DNA from: Struthidea cinerea
Lineage: Eukaryota; Chordata; Aves; Passeriformes; Corcoracidae
NCBI GenBank assembly: GCA_013397865.1
Contig: VZTI01001183.1
Span: forward strand, 11,838-75,837
Reading direction: 5' to 3'
DNA: 64,000 nt
Both the position numbers and the translations under genes were made by a program. The notes beneath the pieces were generated by a model, which ran no database searches, had not been told where the DNA came from, and saw nothing but the letters and a program-made list of their open reading frames with translations. Below, one piece after another: positions 48,501-63,500 of the stretch. Position 1 is the stretch's first letter. Every line of letters begins with the position of its first letter.

Positions 48501-51500
48501 ACTGTCTCCACATGAGCTGGAACTGTACGCCCCTTGTGGGTCTCCTCAGGGCGATGGTAGCGAATCTCTGCAAAACGGTACCTGTTGCAAGGGAAGAAGC
48601 ATGTTGGAAAAAAAATTCTACAATACATTTTAAAGAGCCTAGATCACTTGTAGCACATCAAGTAAAGAAATTTTGCTGCAAGACCTTGAGGTTTATCTAA
48701 AGAAAAAAATTATGGAAGCCATATTTTCTCTTTTGGCACACTTGTAATAAGGTATCGCAACTGAAAAGGAGGAAAACCAACAAAATGCTTTTTATACAAC
48801 TTGTTGCTTAGCTCACGCAGGTTTTATGTCCAAATATAAGTTGTTGAAGCACTTCAAATTTAGCATACAATAGGCTTTCCTGGAATTAGTACAACTAAAG
48901 TGAGTATTAACACAGGACAGAAACCCATCAAGAGAAAATATGGCTGTATAACAAACGGCTATTTATTTATAACAAAAGAACAATGAAATGAAGTTCTCTT
49001 GACGATCCTCTCCAGCTATGCACAAAATGAAAAATATATTCAACGCACGTTCATTAAAAAAATTACAGTGTAACATGTCAAAATAAATCCAGAATTTTTA
49101 ATTAGTTCTTAATGCAGTATTCAGCACAGTTGGCACCAATCAAGCTTATTACCAAACAGAACATCCTTTGAGTTTACCTGAACTACCAAGAGCAGGTGAC
49201 AAAGAAAAAAGGGTTTTCCAGTTTTCCAGCTTTTTTTTTTTTTGCCCCTTTTTTTTTTTTTTTTTAAAGTCCCGGTAACAGACAAGTATTTATTTCTACA
49301 GTGTACTTGGCTTTGCAGCGCAGTACTTACCATTGCGTGCACACACTTAAATCAATCCCTGTAAGAGCCTTGCAACAACGAATAGCCGTCTTTATCAGCA
49401 CCGAAGGGTCCTTTTCTGGATCAGGTCCATCCAGTGATGGGGACCAGTGTCCTCCAATAGCCATAGCTTCATCTTTGCCTTTCATACCCACTAAAAACTA
49501 GACAAAAAGAGTCTTCTGAATGTTCCCCTGCTAGGGGTAAAAAGCCATTTTCCCAAAGTGCAAAGAATATTTCATAGTACACACACTGAAATCCGTGAGT
49601 AAACCGTCACATTATTTTGAAATCTGAAAATGAGAATCAGTCAAGAAAGAGTTCAGTTATTTTTTTTCCACAGCTTATTTCAGCAATGGAATAGGTTTAA
49701 AACATCATCACTCATTCTTGCTTTCAAGATTTTCCATCAGGTTTGTTTATTGGTATAGGTTTGTTCCTTTGCCATTAAAAGCTTTCTAACTCAAAAGACA
49801 GTAATTTCAATGGTGTCTTAACTGTGATACAGATTTATAGATGCGCCTGCTTAAAAGTGATGAAGAAAAGCTACAAAAGGTGAGACCACAAGAGCATCAT
49901 ATCTATAAATGAAAGTATTGCCGTTTGCCATAAGTTAGAATTTAACTGGAAAACAAGTCTGTTGTCCTGAAACCCCACAGCACTTATAGCTTGTTCAGTT
50001 TAATGGTTAAGTTTTACTTAACACACAGCTGCTTAACTGTTGCTTCATGTGTATTCTCTTCGCAGCTGAGCCCTTACAAAACAAGTAAGTGCTTGTAAAA
50101 AACAGCTAACAAAGTTAATTGAGTTTAACTAAGTTGAACAAAGCAGTAAATGTGAAGCTCCTATAAAGTGGAAAAAGAATTGACATATAAACTAGGTATC
50201 TTCAGAGGAAAAATGAAGTCATCATTCAGCTGTCTACAAGCTCCTCTCTTATTGTCAAAAACAGTAAAGCTCTATAACCAACCTTTATTGCCAAAAGTGT
50301 CTGGCATTGGAGCATATTTACCTTTACAAGTCTAGCAGGATGCTGAAATCCATCACGAAGTTCTTGGGGATCTTCAGCCAGAGCACATGACTTGTGGTAG
50401 AGATCTTCCATGCTAGGACTAGCCATCAACATCACCTGTGGTGCAAGTCAGAGCAGTCTTGTGAAGGTCTCACTATGACTGGTAAACAATGATCACAACT
50501 TACAAACACACATACCCAAACTTAACAAGGCTGCTCTATACCCTAAACAGGGTGTATGATAAAACAGGATGTTCCTTCTCAGTTACTATGTTTTGAAGCT
50601 CGACCTTTTAAAAGGCAGCTTTTGCTCTGCACAAATACTGAAAAAACAGTATGTCTGATACTTGAGCCAAGGCTTTGCAGTTTTTATACACAGAAGGCAA
50701 GTAGGTCAAGTCTTTCTATCTTTATCTGAATGTCAAAATATGCTGCATCAAGGGCTGTAATCATGTGTAAGACCCTTCATCAGAACATTTTCCTAAAACC
50801 TGTTCCATTTGAAATCTGTCATTAAAATAGGTCTGAGATTTCTAGGGCAATCTGTGTTAGAAGTATTACATGTTAAACATAGATCTCAATTTACTTTAAA
50901 CAAAACAATAAATATTGAGATGAATAGGAAAGAAGGAAAGAAAATACCACTAAACAGAGTAACACACACTGCACGGAAAGTATCCTTGAAGGAATAAAAA
51001 GGACTCAACTATTCAGAATGAATTGCCTAAGAAATCAGAGACCTTGCAGGAGCTGGCTTTATTTCCTATAATCACATCACTGCAACTGGGTGCAGAGAAT
51101 CGAAGAGCCCTCAGTAAACACAAGCACAGCTCCAGTAACACTAAAACAAACGGAATTTCAGTCATGATTCTTTAAGCTCTATGTACTACCTTTTTACTGA
51201 AAAGCTTAAAACGCTGTATTTTGCTCAAATAGCTGTAGAATATTTTCAGTTCAGTTATACTCACTTTTGCACCCTAGAGATAAAAAAAATTTCTAATGAA
51301 TAGTCATATTAGTGGAAAAGCATACAAACCTTAGCACTGTAGAGATGATCAGCATCAGGTGGATCAAGGACAGCAGCGTTCTTATCTATAGGATCTACTT
51401 CTCTATGCATTACATAGAAATTACAGTAGTTTCCCAGCTGAAATGGTCTAGACATAGGAAAAGCATCCACCCACGTAAACTGAGCATCAAAGAAATCACT

Positions 51501-54500
51501 CGGGATATACAAGTTCTGGTAACGCCTCCTCAGCTCCATCATATCACAGCTACGGCTGAAAGACACAGCATTATTTGAAAGATACAGCAAAAAAGAACTA
51601 TTAATAAAGTACATCATTAAGAGGTAGATCAGTTGGCAATACAACCATCGTATATTTGATACTGTATATATCAAATCTCAAGAACACTATATTTGAATGT
51701 CATGGAAGAAGTTTAAAAACAAGTAACTATTACATACTCTTCCAATTCAGGTGTCTGCATGTTAGGGAATATTTCTTAAACCAGGTTATAAAGCTTATAT
51801 GCAATAGCATTCTAAAGTAACACAGAACCTCAAACAAGTTTATCATACAAGGTTCTCAGCAGTTACATATTTGATCTTTCTTTAAAGTCAGGATCATCAT
51901 TCAACACCCAATTACACACACATGGGCTGACATGGCTCATGGTGAGCTGTGCCCGTGATTAAGTGAACGGTAGGTAAACATCTGGCACTATAAACATACC
52001 AGTCCAATGAAAACTTGGAAAACTGAACGGTGTAACGAGGAACAACACGTCGGGGTCTCCGAGGTGACCTCTCCCTCTCTCGTCTGGGTGATCTCTCTCG
52101 GGAGCGTTTTCTCTGGGGAGATCTTTCCCGGGACCTACGTCTCTCTCGTTCTCTTTCACGACTTAAAGAACACATACAAAATACAAATATTTTTGCAGGC
52201 TGGTAACATAAAATGATTTCTAGCACAACAGAAGCCAGACCTGTCAGAGACAACTCAAAAAAGAGGAGAAGTTTCAGTACAGTCTCTTTACAAGCAAAAC
52301 TGATCACACAACTCCTTAATTTCAGGTAGATAAGAACTCTTCACTAAGGGTAACACGACTTGTGGGTCTTGCTGACTCACTCTGGAAGCAAGCAGCTCAG
52401 CTCTGGGTGAGGAGAGATCTTTACGGGCTGCTTGGATCATAGTGTGGTCTACGTACCTCCTGTCATCTTTTCGGTTTGGCATAGGGTCTCCACCTCGCTC
52501 ATTCCTCCCAGAAAATCTGGATGGTGGGTCTAGTCTTCGAGCTGGTTGAGGCTGTGAAACCAGACGGACTGGAGGCTGTAATAAACCACCTGAAACAAAA
52601 TGTACAGGATCAATATACAATAGAGGGCAACTACCTCCACTTGGCAAACACTGCTGCTTTACAGCCGTTTCTCTTGTGTACATCTTGTAAACTAACTCTA
52701 CAGTCAAATCTATTTATTATTAAAACCCACCCAAAGAAACTCAAGAGACCTAAGCTTTTCTTCACGGAGGCAAACTGACACTGCAGTTAAATGAAATTGG
52801 TTTAAGAGCATCTTCTTCAGATGGAAGTAATATAACCTAAGCACATAGAATCTGTCCTAGTAAATAGCTAAGCCTTTTGGAAAACTTAAATTAAGACAGA
52901 TATACTACCTACTCACTGAACTGAAGGAAAACCGAAACCTTCATTTTGAGGCTACTCATATGTAAGAACAACTGGCATCCTGAAAAATTATTCCTAAATC
53001 AATGGATTATACCGCTACATCAATCCCTCAGCACATACTTTGTCTCAAGGCATTTAACCAAGTGATTTAAGTGGAGCAAATGTTACTAAACACCAATTAA
53101 CAACTAGGACTAATTAGACTGCAGTAAGCATTTACACAAAACAATTCTGCTTAGGTTCTTCTACCCTTGCTTTTACTGTGGTAAGAGCAGTCCTATCAAT
53201 TCTATTACTGGTTCCTCAGCCACTCAAAGTTCAAGAGACTCCACAACCTTTGTTTTAGATTTGCCATGTCTGGCAGTGTTTCTTCTCTCAAATGCCAACC
53301 TGGCTAACTGAAATGAGTAAGCAAAGAAATAACAGCTTTAACAATACAACTGCGAAACCTGATTTTGTGGAACACTGCAGAAGATGCTGAAGGACTGCAC
53401 TGCTATTAATACTTTCAACTCCCCAACCTGTCTGTGAAAGAACAAAAATTACATTGAATTTGCTTTCAGATTACAAAATCTTAACACGAACAGGAGTCCA
53501 TGGGGATTTCACTAACCAGGTGATTTCCCAGCTACTGCAGGCAGTGTGCCTTGCACATAGCTGCAGGAAGACACATTCAATCTGAAAACTCAATACAGTC
53601 CCCTCCATATTATTTCAGCTATTACTTCCACCTTCTGATTAACAAGAAAATAACCATCACCCACTGAGTACCAGAGGGATCCCCCAAAAAGGTGTGCACT
53701 GAAGGAGCACCTTTCTGCTGTGGCTGCTGCAGTAAGGGTTGAGGCTGTGTCTGAAGCAGAGGTGTGATGGAAGCTGCTGAGATCTGTGCCTGCAACAGGG
53801 ACTGCGGCTGTGGCTGTGCCTGGACCCCGAAGGCGGTCTGCTGAGCAATGGGCTGCAGGACGGCCGGCGGCGTCTTCAGCAGCGGCTGCGCTTGGCTCTG
53901 GTTCTGGCAGCAAACATAGGGGAGTCGGGAGCGAGCTTAAACCACAGTCAGCCACTGCCAGTGACACTGGGTAACTCCACATACCTGGTTTGGAAGAGTC
54001 TGTATCCTTTGGGCATTCCATTTGAATGGCATATTAGGATTGTAAGTAGCTTCTACCAAAACTCTGTCACCCACCTGAGGTGTCTTTCCTTTAACAGCAC
54101 TGCAAACATTACAGAAAATGTATGTGAGAGTCTTTCTTAGCTAGGTTTACATTTGCATGTTACATTTAAAGACGGGAGAAAGTAGGCAAAGTTCATTAAG
54201 AAAAGCTTACAGGAAGAGCATCTATCCCCGAAATTCAGCTTTGGTGCTACCTGCTTCAGTTCACGGTAAGCACAGGAACTTAGTAATTCCCCGTCTTGGG
54301 TCCAAAGGCAAAAGTTCCCCAAATAGTACCAAGTTAAGACATGCAGACAGCCAATTTTATGCTTTTGATCCACCCACAAATTCTGCAATTTCCTATTACA
54401 AGAAGCTAATAACCTCTGGGTCTCCCAGCTTTGGGCTTTGTATTAAAAAAACTCAAAAATTCATTGTGAAGTACCTTAGACCTAGCATCTATTAACCTCT

Positions 54501-57500
54501 CTGGCCTTCACTGTTGAATGAAAACAACACACTATTGCAGGCCCTATCAGCGGAGTCACAGAATTAGTGTGCAATCATCTAAACCTTTGATTTAGTGAGT
54601 GTATCACAGAGTACATCTGCAGGCCAGTGTTCACAGCTTACCTAAGCTGAAAAAAGACATCTTCATCCACAAAGCCGAAAGTATCATGTAGCTTAGTCAC
54701 CACCCCAGTGAAGACACGCTGCTTTTGTGGCTGGGTTTGCTGCTGGCTGGAGCGGGGAGCCGGGTAGGAGACAGTGATCTGTGCTGCCGGCTGGGGCGTG
54801 GACAGGCTGAGGCTGGTTGGGAGCGCGACTGCCGGCTGCAAGCAAAACAAAGCCAACTCTAAATCTTGTAAGCAGCTGGCAGACTGACAGGGAACAGGTC
54901 CTTCTGCCACAGAGACAGCAGTTTAAAATGGCTATAGCAATTAGAACAGACATTTTCAGACGGTTTTTGTGTTTTTTTGTTGGGTTGTTGGCTTTTTTTG
55001 AAGATGACTTTTTTCTTACTTTGAATGAAGACTGGCTTTGTTTATCCTTCTTTTTTACAAGAGTCAGCTTCCCCCAAAAATGCACCTTGTCCAGACAAAA
55101 AGCATGAAGACTGCATTATTGTCTACAGGTAACCCATACAGTAAGCCTGAAGTGGAGAAAAATTCCCAACTTTGCTAGGAATACATGCTTAAGAGGTCAT
55201 CCTGCATTTATATCCCACCTGTAGTGTTACAAGTCAGTAAAGGCTGAGGCCAACACGAACACTTCCCTAACTCAACAGTTCATGTACTTGCCTTCTTACA
55301 AAAGCAGAACACAGCAAGATAATGAAATCAAGTCAAACATTTTAACCTTTTTAAAGCCTGTTTAAAAGTTCAAGTGAAAATGGAACTAGAGCAATTTGCA
55401 GTGCATTAAATGGCTGCACATTTTAAACCTGTCAAGCTCAGCAAGATCCTTTTTAAAACTCTTTATACACAATCTGTTAATACAGAAAGTTAAATTCCTT
55501 CACAAAGAAGAGAAAGATTTTCCCCATTCATTATTTACTGCAAAACAACTGGACACTTGAAGTTCAAACAAAAAAAAAATTAAAATACAATCAACACACA
55601 TATTCCCTTCAAGATTAAGGAAATGTGGTCGCTATTAATTTTTGAAACCAAGGCTATGCATATTTTAACATCTGGATAAAATAAACCTGTACCAATAAAA
55701 TGTCCATTCATATCAGTTCATTTTACAGATTAAAATACCCAAGATGTCACAAATTTGCACTCTTGCATTATCTGTGTTTGGGGATGAAGACCAAACAATA
55801 AAACCAAACTAACCTGAGTTAAAAGGGTCTGCTGAGGTTGCTGCAACTTAAAATAAATAAAGTTATAAATTAATTTTATATGCTTAAGGAAATTGTACAA
55901 TTTTACCTCCTCTTTACAATTAAGAGTTTTTGCCTAATCTGAGTCAGTTAATAGTCCTTTGGGGTTTGGTCATTTCAGCCGTTTGCACATCTGTAAAACT
56001 GTGCTTATGGGGTTAATTTTAAGATTGTATAACCCAGGTTTATTCAGAAAGGAAAAATACTAAATTTTTTTGAACTGAAAGTTAATAGCAATACCAAAAT
56101 AATTTTGGCAGCTGTAGCAGCTTAGGCATGTAATTCCCTTGTACTTTTATTCTTTTTTAAAAATCCTGTTAAGTTTGAAGACCGTAATAAAAACCCAAAA
56201 GGGAACTTTTTTTGGACAGCATCTTTCCAGCAGTTAAAATACATGGCCCTGTTTGGAGCAAAGGTCAGCAGGAATCATTTACACATGGAATAGTATGTAT
56301 TTTTAAAATTTTTTTTTGTATTAAGGTAGGCAGGCTTCCATTCTGCATACATCTTTCCAAGTTTATGAACTTCAAGCTCTCTTTCACTACACAAAATATT
56401 ACTTAAGTTTCTTTAACAACTTCCCATATGAGGACGATTTCGGAGACAAATCCTACAAGACACACAACTGACATTGTTTTTAAAGTTATTTGTGATGTAC
56501 ACAGTAAGAATCAGACAAACCTGTTGCTGTACACTATAGAGAGTCTGTTGAGGTTGTGAATATTGCTGAAACAGATAAAAGCAAAATATCTCATAAACAG
56601 GAGAATTATTACCACAATAATATCAAATAAAAGTTATCTGCTTAGCAAGTTCTAGATAAAAAGAATTAACATTTAACAATTTTAATTTTAAAAAAAATCA
56701 ACATATTTTATTTTCGTAACAAATATTCTGAGCCTTTAGAACAGACCCTGATGTTCTCCTTCTAGCTAAAGTCAGCAATTTTTGTTAAGCCTGACACTCA
56801 GACAGTATTTAGGGCACATTACGAAATCGTGCAAAACGCTATAAAGGATATATATAGTGATGGGAGATACTTGAGATTCTCAGTTCAGATGCAGCAAAAC
56901 TCATTCTCCCAAAGGGCTTTCCACAGCTAAAAATCAGCACCTCCACAGCCAAAATTCCCACCTTTACAGAGTAATTCAACTACTGCTAGCTATAAACCCC
57001 AAATCCCACCGTTGATAAGACAGGTTCACATTCAATGTTCACCATTTTCCATTCTCGTTTTCTGCTGGATCCTTTAGCTTTACGAAGTTCAGGGAGCGCT
57101 GGCCGCTGTGTTTGCTTTACCTGCTGCAGGGCCGCGGCCGCAGCTGCTGCCTGCTGCTGGAGCGCCGCGGTCTGTGTCAGCTGGTAGTTGGTGGGGGTCT
57201 GCGTGGTCAGGCCGGCGGCTGCCAGCGCCGTCTGCTGCGTGTAGATGGTCGGGGAGGCTCCGAGCAGCGAGGGCTGCTGCACGCCCAGGGCAGCTGTGAA
57301 GGGAACATGGCCAGTGAGCACCCACAGCACCTCAGACACCCCAGCTTACACAGGATGCACTGTGCAAAGCTTCACACCTGAGTCAAGCTCACCAAGGAGA
57401 TGAATCAAGTTCCAAAATTCAAGAAAAAGGATCGCATCCCATTTGCTTCTCTTTTAAATTAATCTACCAATAGTAAACCATGGCAGGGGCACAGAGACCA

Positions 57501-60500
57501 TTGAATTTCCTTCTCTTGAGCTGCTCTTGATTTTATAGCTCTGTAGTTATCATCCCCACCTGCACCCACCCCCAACACACATCCCTCCTGTATACTTTCT
57601 TGAAGGTATTTCAGGTTCTGGATGAGCCAAATGAAGAGTGCTGCTCTGCTCTGTAAATTAATACATTTCATTCTATCTGAGGGCAAGAGAAATCTTTACT
57701 GTAACAGCATCTATGAAACAGAGGCCTATGGAATGAGTCCTCTGAAATCACACAAGTTTTTGCTTCACTCAGTGCTTTGTCCCTGTGAGCTGGATGTTGT
57801 AAAAGTGGGGGCTGGTGGAGAAGGAACAGCCTTCAACAGAGAGTTTAATCAGTCCCCATGTGTAAGGGGACTCAAGCTCTCTCCAACTCTTGATAGGAAG
57901 GGTTTGTGCTGCCCAGACTCAAACTGCCTAGGAGGAAGGATTAGTTTATTTTATTGTCATACCAGCTTTTAATTCACCACAGAACACAAGCAAATCATGA
58001 GGAGCAGCTATGCACAGGCTATGCTTCTGAATGATGTATGCTCAAGACTTACAGATGGATCTTTCAGGCGACAAAGAGCCCTGCAAAATGCAAATCTCAG
58101 CAAAAAACTGCAAACTTATCTGGAAACCTGCTCCCTCTTTGGCAGGACTTTTAAAAAAAGTTATCGGCAGCTGCATGATCAAGTATCACTTCATTAAATT
58201 ATCAGTCTAGTCCACATGTTTAAATAAAACCAGAGAGAAACTCAGCAGGGAAACATACTGCCAGCAAAAACGGGTCAGCCAGCCATCTTCAGAACTGAGC
58301 AACATTCAAGATGAACATGGTTCTCTCTTCCAAAGCCATCAAAGACGCACAATGGAATGAAGAACAGATTTAAAGTACTCCTGCAGAGTTTGTGCTACAC
58401 GCTATTCTCACTGACGCAAAATGAAGCTTTCATTCCTGATCCAGGAATGCAGAAAAACACAGCTTGTATTTGGTGATCATTACCATAATGCTGTACCCAA
58501 CTCAACAGGTCCTGAATAATGTAATCCTTCCTACCACACTGCCCTTTCCAGCAGAGCACAATCTTTGTTGATGGCAATGATCATCTTATAGTTTTGGAAT
58601 GAAACAGGGAAGAAATACACAAAAATCAGTGAAAATAACTGCTATCACCATGATCTGTATCAAGTATTGTCACATAAGCATTCCAGAAGGTAACAGTATT
58701 TTAAAAGTGAAATCAAGCATTCTGCAGTGTACAGCATTTAATTAACTTTTCCCCCCTGGAAAACCCCAACATTTGCATTTCTTTAGAAGCCAGCAAACAA
58801 AATTTGAGGCTTCTCTCATGACAGACCCTCCACTGTCTTGATCCTCTTGCCTCCTACTTGATCATCAGCTTCAATTTGAATGTGCAGTTTGGACCATCCA
58901 GAAAGACTCTCAACTGGATCCTCACCAATGTCTCACTTAACACACCTTAAACAGACATTTAAATATAATTCAAAAGCTTTGCTGCTGCATCCTGGGACAA
59001 CTTTCACTCCTCCTGGCTGCAATACTTTGCTGGCTCCCTCAAGGCAAATAATCAATACATTCATCTTTCTCTTCTTACTTCTACACACTGAGCAGAAATT
59101 CCCTTTAGTGCAGAAATTTGCTCTATCCTGTTACCTTTGAATCTGTCACTATGCCAGCTATTGTCATTCACTCTGAAGTTCTATCCTAACGTTGTTCCAA
59201 CACAGGGGGATGAAGTTGGGAAGCATTATCGAAAGCAAATGCCACAAGTTTTCTCCTACTTTTTGTACCAAGGGTACCCACAAAAATGCTTACTCCCAAA
59301 ACCAGATCTTGGGATTATTCAGCTCTTCAGTTTCACTATGGCAATTTCCCTTTCAGCATAACCCAGAATTACCTCAAGCAATTCCCAGCCCCTCCTAAGA
59401 CCCTTATCCCATTTTGTCAACTAAGGAAAAACAATAATTTTTTTTTTGCCATCTCTATTGTCACTTTTTGAGCATTCAATATTAACTGGGTATCTATCAT
59501 CTACAACACTGCAGATCAACTTACTAGGAAAGGGCAAAGACAAAAAGACAGCCACAAGATCCCCTCAAAGGATAACACCTGTAGTAACAAGTTTTTCAAA
59601 GCTGTATCTTGTTCCCACTGATTTGCCCCGAAGTATTCCAGGACTTTCATCTACCTTTCATCTGTGTACTCATCTTGGTCAAACAGGCTCCAATTAATTA
59701 GGCAACTGAGTTTGTATTACTAGTTAAAAAGAAAAAAAAAAGAAAGAGAAAAAAAGGAAAAAAATCACACAGAAAAACAAGAGACAGAGAATGAATCACA
59801 GACTGCGTCGAATTGACATCTGACTGCCATATTATTATTACTGGCACCAAGCATCTGCAGTGGCAAACAATAGCTTCTTAGGATTTGTAACGATCTCAGT
59901 AAGTACACTGATGGAGATGCCTTCCTTCAAATGCAGTGCAAACAACTCCCACTGGCACCAAATACTGCATGGCACGGCCAGCTGAAAGGGCTCAGACAGA
60001 AACTGGGGTCCTAGGCTGCAGCCCTGCGTTAGGTAATAGACACTTCTGTTGCAACAAACACAAAGACAGCATTTAGCAGTCCCTCTTCCTACTTTCTAAA
60101 CCCCAAGGATCTTCAAAGTACATAGCTACATACATCTTCTTGTTAAGTGATATAGGTTTATTAGAATTACAGGAAGGAGAACCCTGTGCAGGGCTTGGGA
60201 CACTTCTCACAGTCGCCAGAAATTGTGAGATTGGGTCCTTGGGTTTTTAAGTTTCTTGAAGCTTAACACACTTGCAATACAAACACCACACAACCTACTA
60301 AAAAATACTCCTTTTAACAGGCACGCACTAGAAACCAGGCTCAGCGTATTTGTCATGGGACATCCGTTTACAGCAAGCCAGCAAACTGCAGCAGCTACTA
60401 TTCCTTAGTGGCTTCAGATTCACCACATGCTCACCCTCTTCTTACATCATTGCTTTAGTCACCTCACAGGGGTCACCAGCAATAACAAGACATTGAGCTC

Positions 60501-63500
60501 CAGGCATATTAGCTCCCATCAGCTGCACCATTCTTCACTCCAATGCAATTAAGTCTTGATACAGCAAAGACAACACCACCAATCAGGCAGAACACAGCAG
60601 AGCCAGGACTTCCCCAGCACTACAGTTCTATAAAACCAGGCTTTTCATCATAACACTGAAAACAGTACAGGGCAAGCACTGCAACATACACCAAAGATGT
60701 GCCAAAAATGAAGAGCTAGAGAGGAGGAGGGAATTCGCCTCTGCAGGCCTTTCAGGAGTCTGCACATCATTACGCAAGTTAAAAGTAATTTTCTGTAGTA
60801 GGCATGATTTAATTTATGCTTTAACAATGCTTAACCAGCATGGCGGGGGCTTTATTCTGGTTTTAGTCTTGTGATGCATAAAACCATGAGATGAGGAGTA
60901 GACAAAAATTCACTGTGTTACATGTAGGAGTTTCTCTTCACAGATCGATTTTTTCGGGCACCTGGAATTGCCCATCTCTCTTCCAATACCACAGGCACAG
61001 AGAGAGTAATTAGTAAGCCCTCCCAAAGGGATCACAAAACCCTTCATTACACAGCATGTCAGTCTACAACCAGTGTGTAACACCTTAATAATTAAGAGCT
61101 TTAACTCATTTAGTTACTTCTTCACCAGGGATGGCCAAGACAGCATCCACATCAGCAATTAAGAAAAAAATCCACCAAAAAATCCCCATACCAAAACAAT
61201 GAAAAACACAACCTCCCAACCCTCATATTACCCTTTTTGCAATTATCAGATTGGGTTTATAACATCATCACTCACTGCTTCTGACAGCTTGAAAAAAACT
61301 ATATATCACGTTGCTTGTGTTACAAAAATCAAGATCTTTCCCTCACACCCAAGCACCTCAAAGCTCTGGAGAAGGAACCTGACACTTGGATAAAAACAGC
61401 TGGCATGCATAAATATATGTAACAGCTTTGGCCAACCCTCTGAAAGCACTTTTTTAAAATGAGAGTAAATTTACTAACACTGAGGTTCGTAAGGGTAAGC
61501 CAATATGCACAATTTCTTGGGTGCAACACAGGTGAGCAGCAGTTCAGGCTAGTCAGCGCGCACCTGAGCACTGACAGCATCTCTTCCTTAAAGAAAACAG
61601 CCTCTCTGGAAGGTCACAACTTCATTAAAAGGGGCAAGTTCAACCAGAAACACTGTTAGTCAGCTCCCAGCAGTGCCAAAGAGCACTGTCTACCTTCCAA
61701 AAGATGCTTCCTGTGCTCTGTATTATAAATCAAAATAGCCAATTAAAAAAGCAGGGGAACAACTCTGTACTAAAACAGCAGCTGGGCAGAAGAATCCCAG
61801 GGACTGGATTCAACAGTGCACACAGGGAACAAAGAGGATGCAGACATGGTGACTGTGTATTGCACTAGGAATAGGAAAGGACACTACCATGTGAAGAGGA
61901 CACTAGGAACATGAAGGAACGTGGAGCTAGCACAGGAAGAAGGCAAAAGTGCAACCAAATGTTACATCTTTAATGGCTCTCATATTTGAGTCAGGTGCTG
62001 CCGGGTCAGATGAAAAGCTATAAATCCCTGGAGATACTGTCCTCATTGAGTGGGTGAAAAATCTCTCACAGCAACTGATGTTGACCAGTCCTATCCCAGT
62101 TACATTTGCACCTCATTTAATTTAAGGAGGCTCAGAAGTAGGCTGGCCCAGGGCGGAGTCACGAGCATAAGAAAATGGATGAGAAATTGATGTATGCTCC
62201 ATCCACGCCTCCTCCAGGGCTCCCTCCTGGTCCTACCTCAGCAAGCTCTGAAGATTACTGCCAGCTCCTCCCCTTGGCAGGTTTTGTGCAGCTTTGCCTC
62301 TGAAACAGGACATGGAGCTTGTCCTCCGCCTTCCACCACTATTTTTGATGCATTAGCTGTCACATCAGCCAACACATCAAGAACAGTCCAGCCCAGATTG
62401 TCCCATTCTTTGATTGCTCCAACATTTCCCCTAGTCCAACATGAGAACCAAAAGCAAAGTTTGTCTCTCCCGCATTCTCAACCCTTTCCAGCTATTAGGG
62501 AATTTCTTACAGAAGGAGATAGTGCCATTTGGATAAGGGAAGCGTGAGCTATTCAGAGAAATGGCGAAAAACTGCCTGTGGGCAGCTGGTTAGGGACAGC
62601 AAGAGTTTAGTAGGGAATGGAGCAGAATGGGCATGCAGGAAAAGCAAAAGGCACACTGCGACAGAGTACTGTGAAGCACATGGTGGGTGGTCAGTCTCTG
62701 AGGATACACAGTGTGATTGGATCAGTGCCCACGAGAAAAGCTGGAAATAGGCGATTTGGGAAAGAAAACTGAGTTAGGAGAGGAGAAAGATTCCCACCCC
62801 AGACATGCACCTCCAAAGAATGTTAAGCACTCCCAACTTTTGCTAGGCTCCCAGACACAAAGCCATTGACAAAGGAGGTGTGACACTGAACTTCATCTCA
62901 AATCAGAGCAACTGCAGAAACCACACACATCCTGAACCCTCCAAGTGCCACAGCTTTGCTGAAGCCTCTTCACATTGCACAACCTAACTACAACATTTAA
63001 TTAACAAACTATTTGTATTCAAGAAGAGCAAAAGGCACTTCAGAACTGGAAATGGAAGCACCAGAATTCATCATGCATCAAGCTTCACATTCTTGCCTCA
63101 AACCTTTTGTGCTGTAAACCAACATGAAACGTGAAAATGAAGCCAGCTAGGTTTTCAAACCGTGGCCTGCAATTTACAACATTTCTTAGCTAAATCAAAG
63201 GAAACTCTCTACCATTATTAGGGCAAAACCTCTGGTTATAGGGATCATTAAGTTCTAATCTAGCATTAAAAAATAAATACCCCCCTTCTCACCCAAGTAA
63301 CAAATTTCAGAGACCTTTCTGCTATGTGAATTATGTCTAATCTATTAATAATGGCAAAATAATTTGTAAACATTGATTCAGGCTGCCCAGGAAATGAAAC
63401 TCAGGTAGCACTTAAAAAATCTGCAATGCCTTACTAGTGCCGATATTATTTAATCTAGAACCACGTAATTTAATAAGAGGTAACTTGATTTACACATCTT

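Noticed and set aside
49220..49265. Poly-T tracts in a CCAR1 intron as a retroposon tail
   Set aside because: No retroposed body adjoins them. They look like homopolymer runs next to the splice acceptor side of the intron.
61240..61290. Second box C/D snoRNA candidate in a CCAR1 intron (GTGATGATG)
   Set aside because: The nearest usable D box is about 120 nt away, the ends do not pair, and no rRNA guide could be seen.
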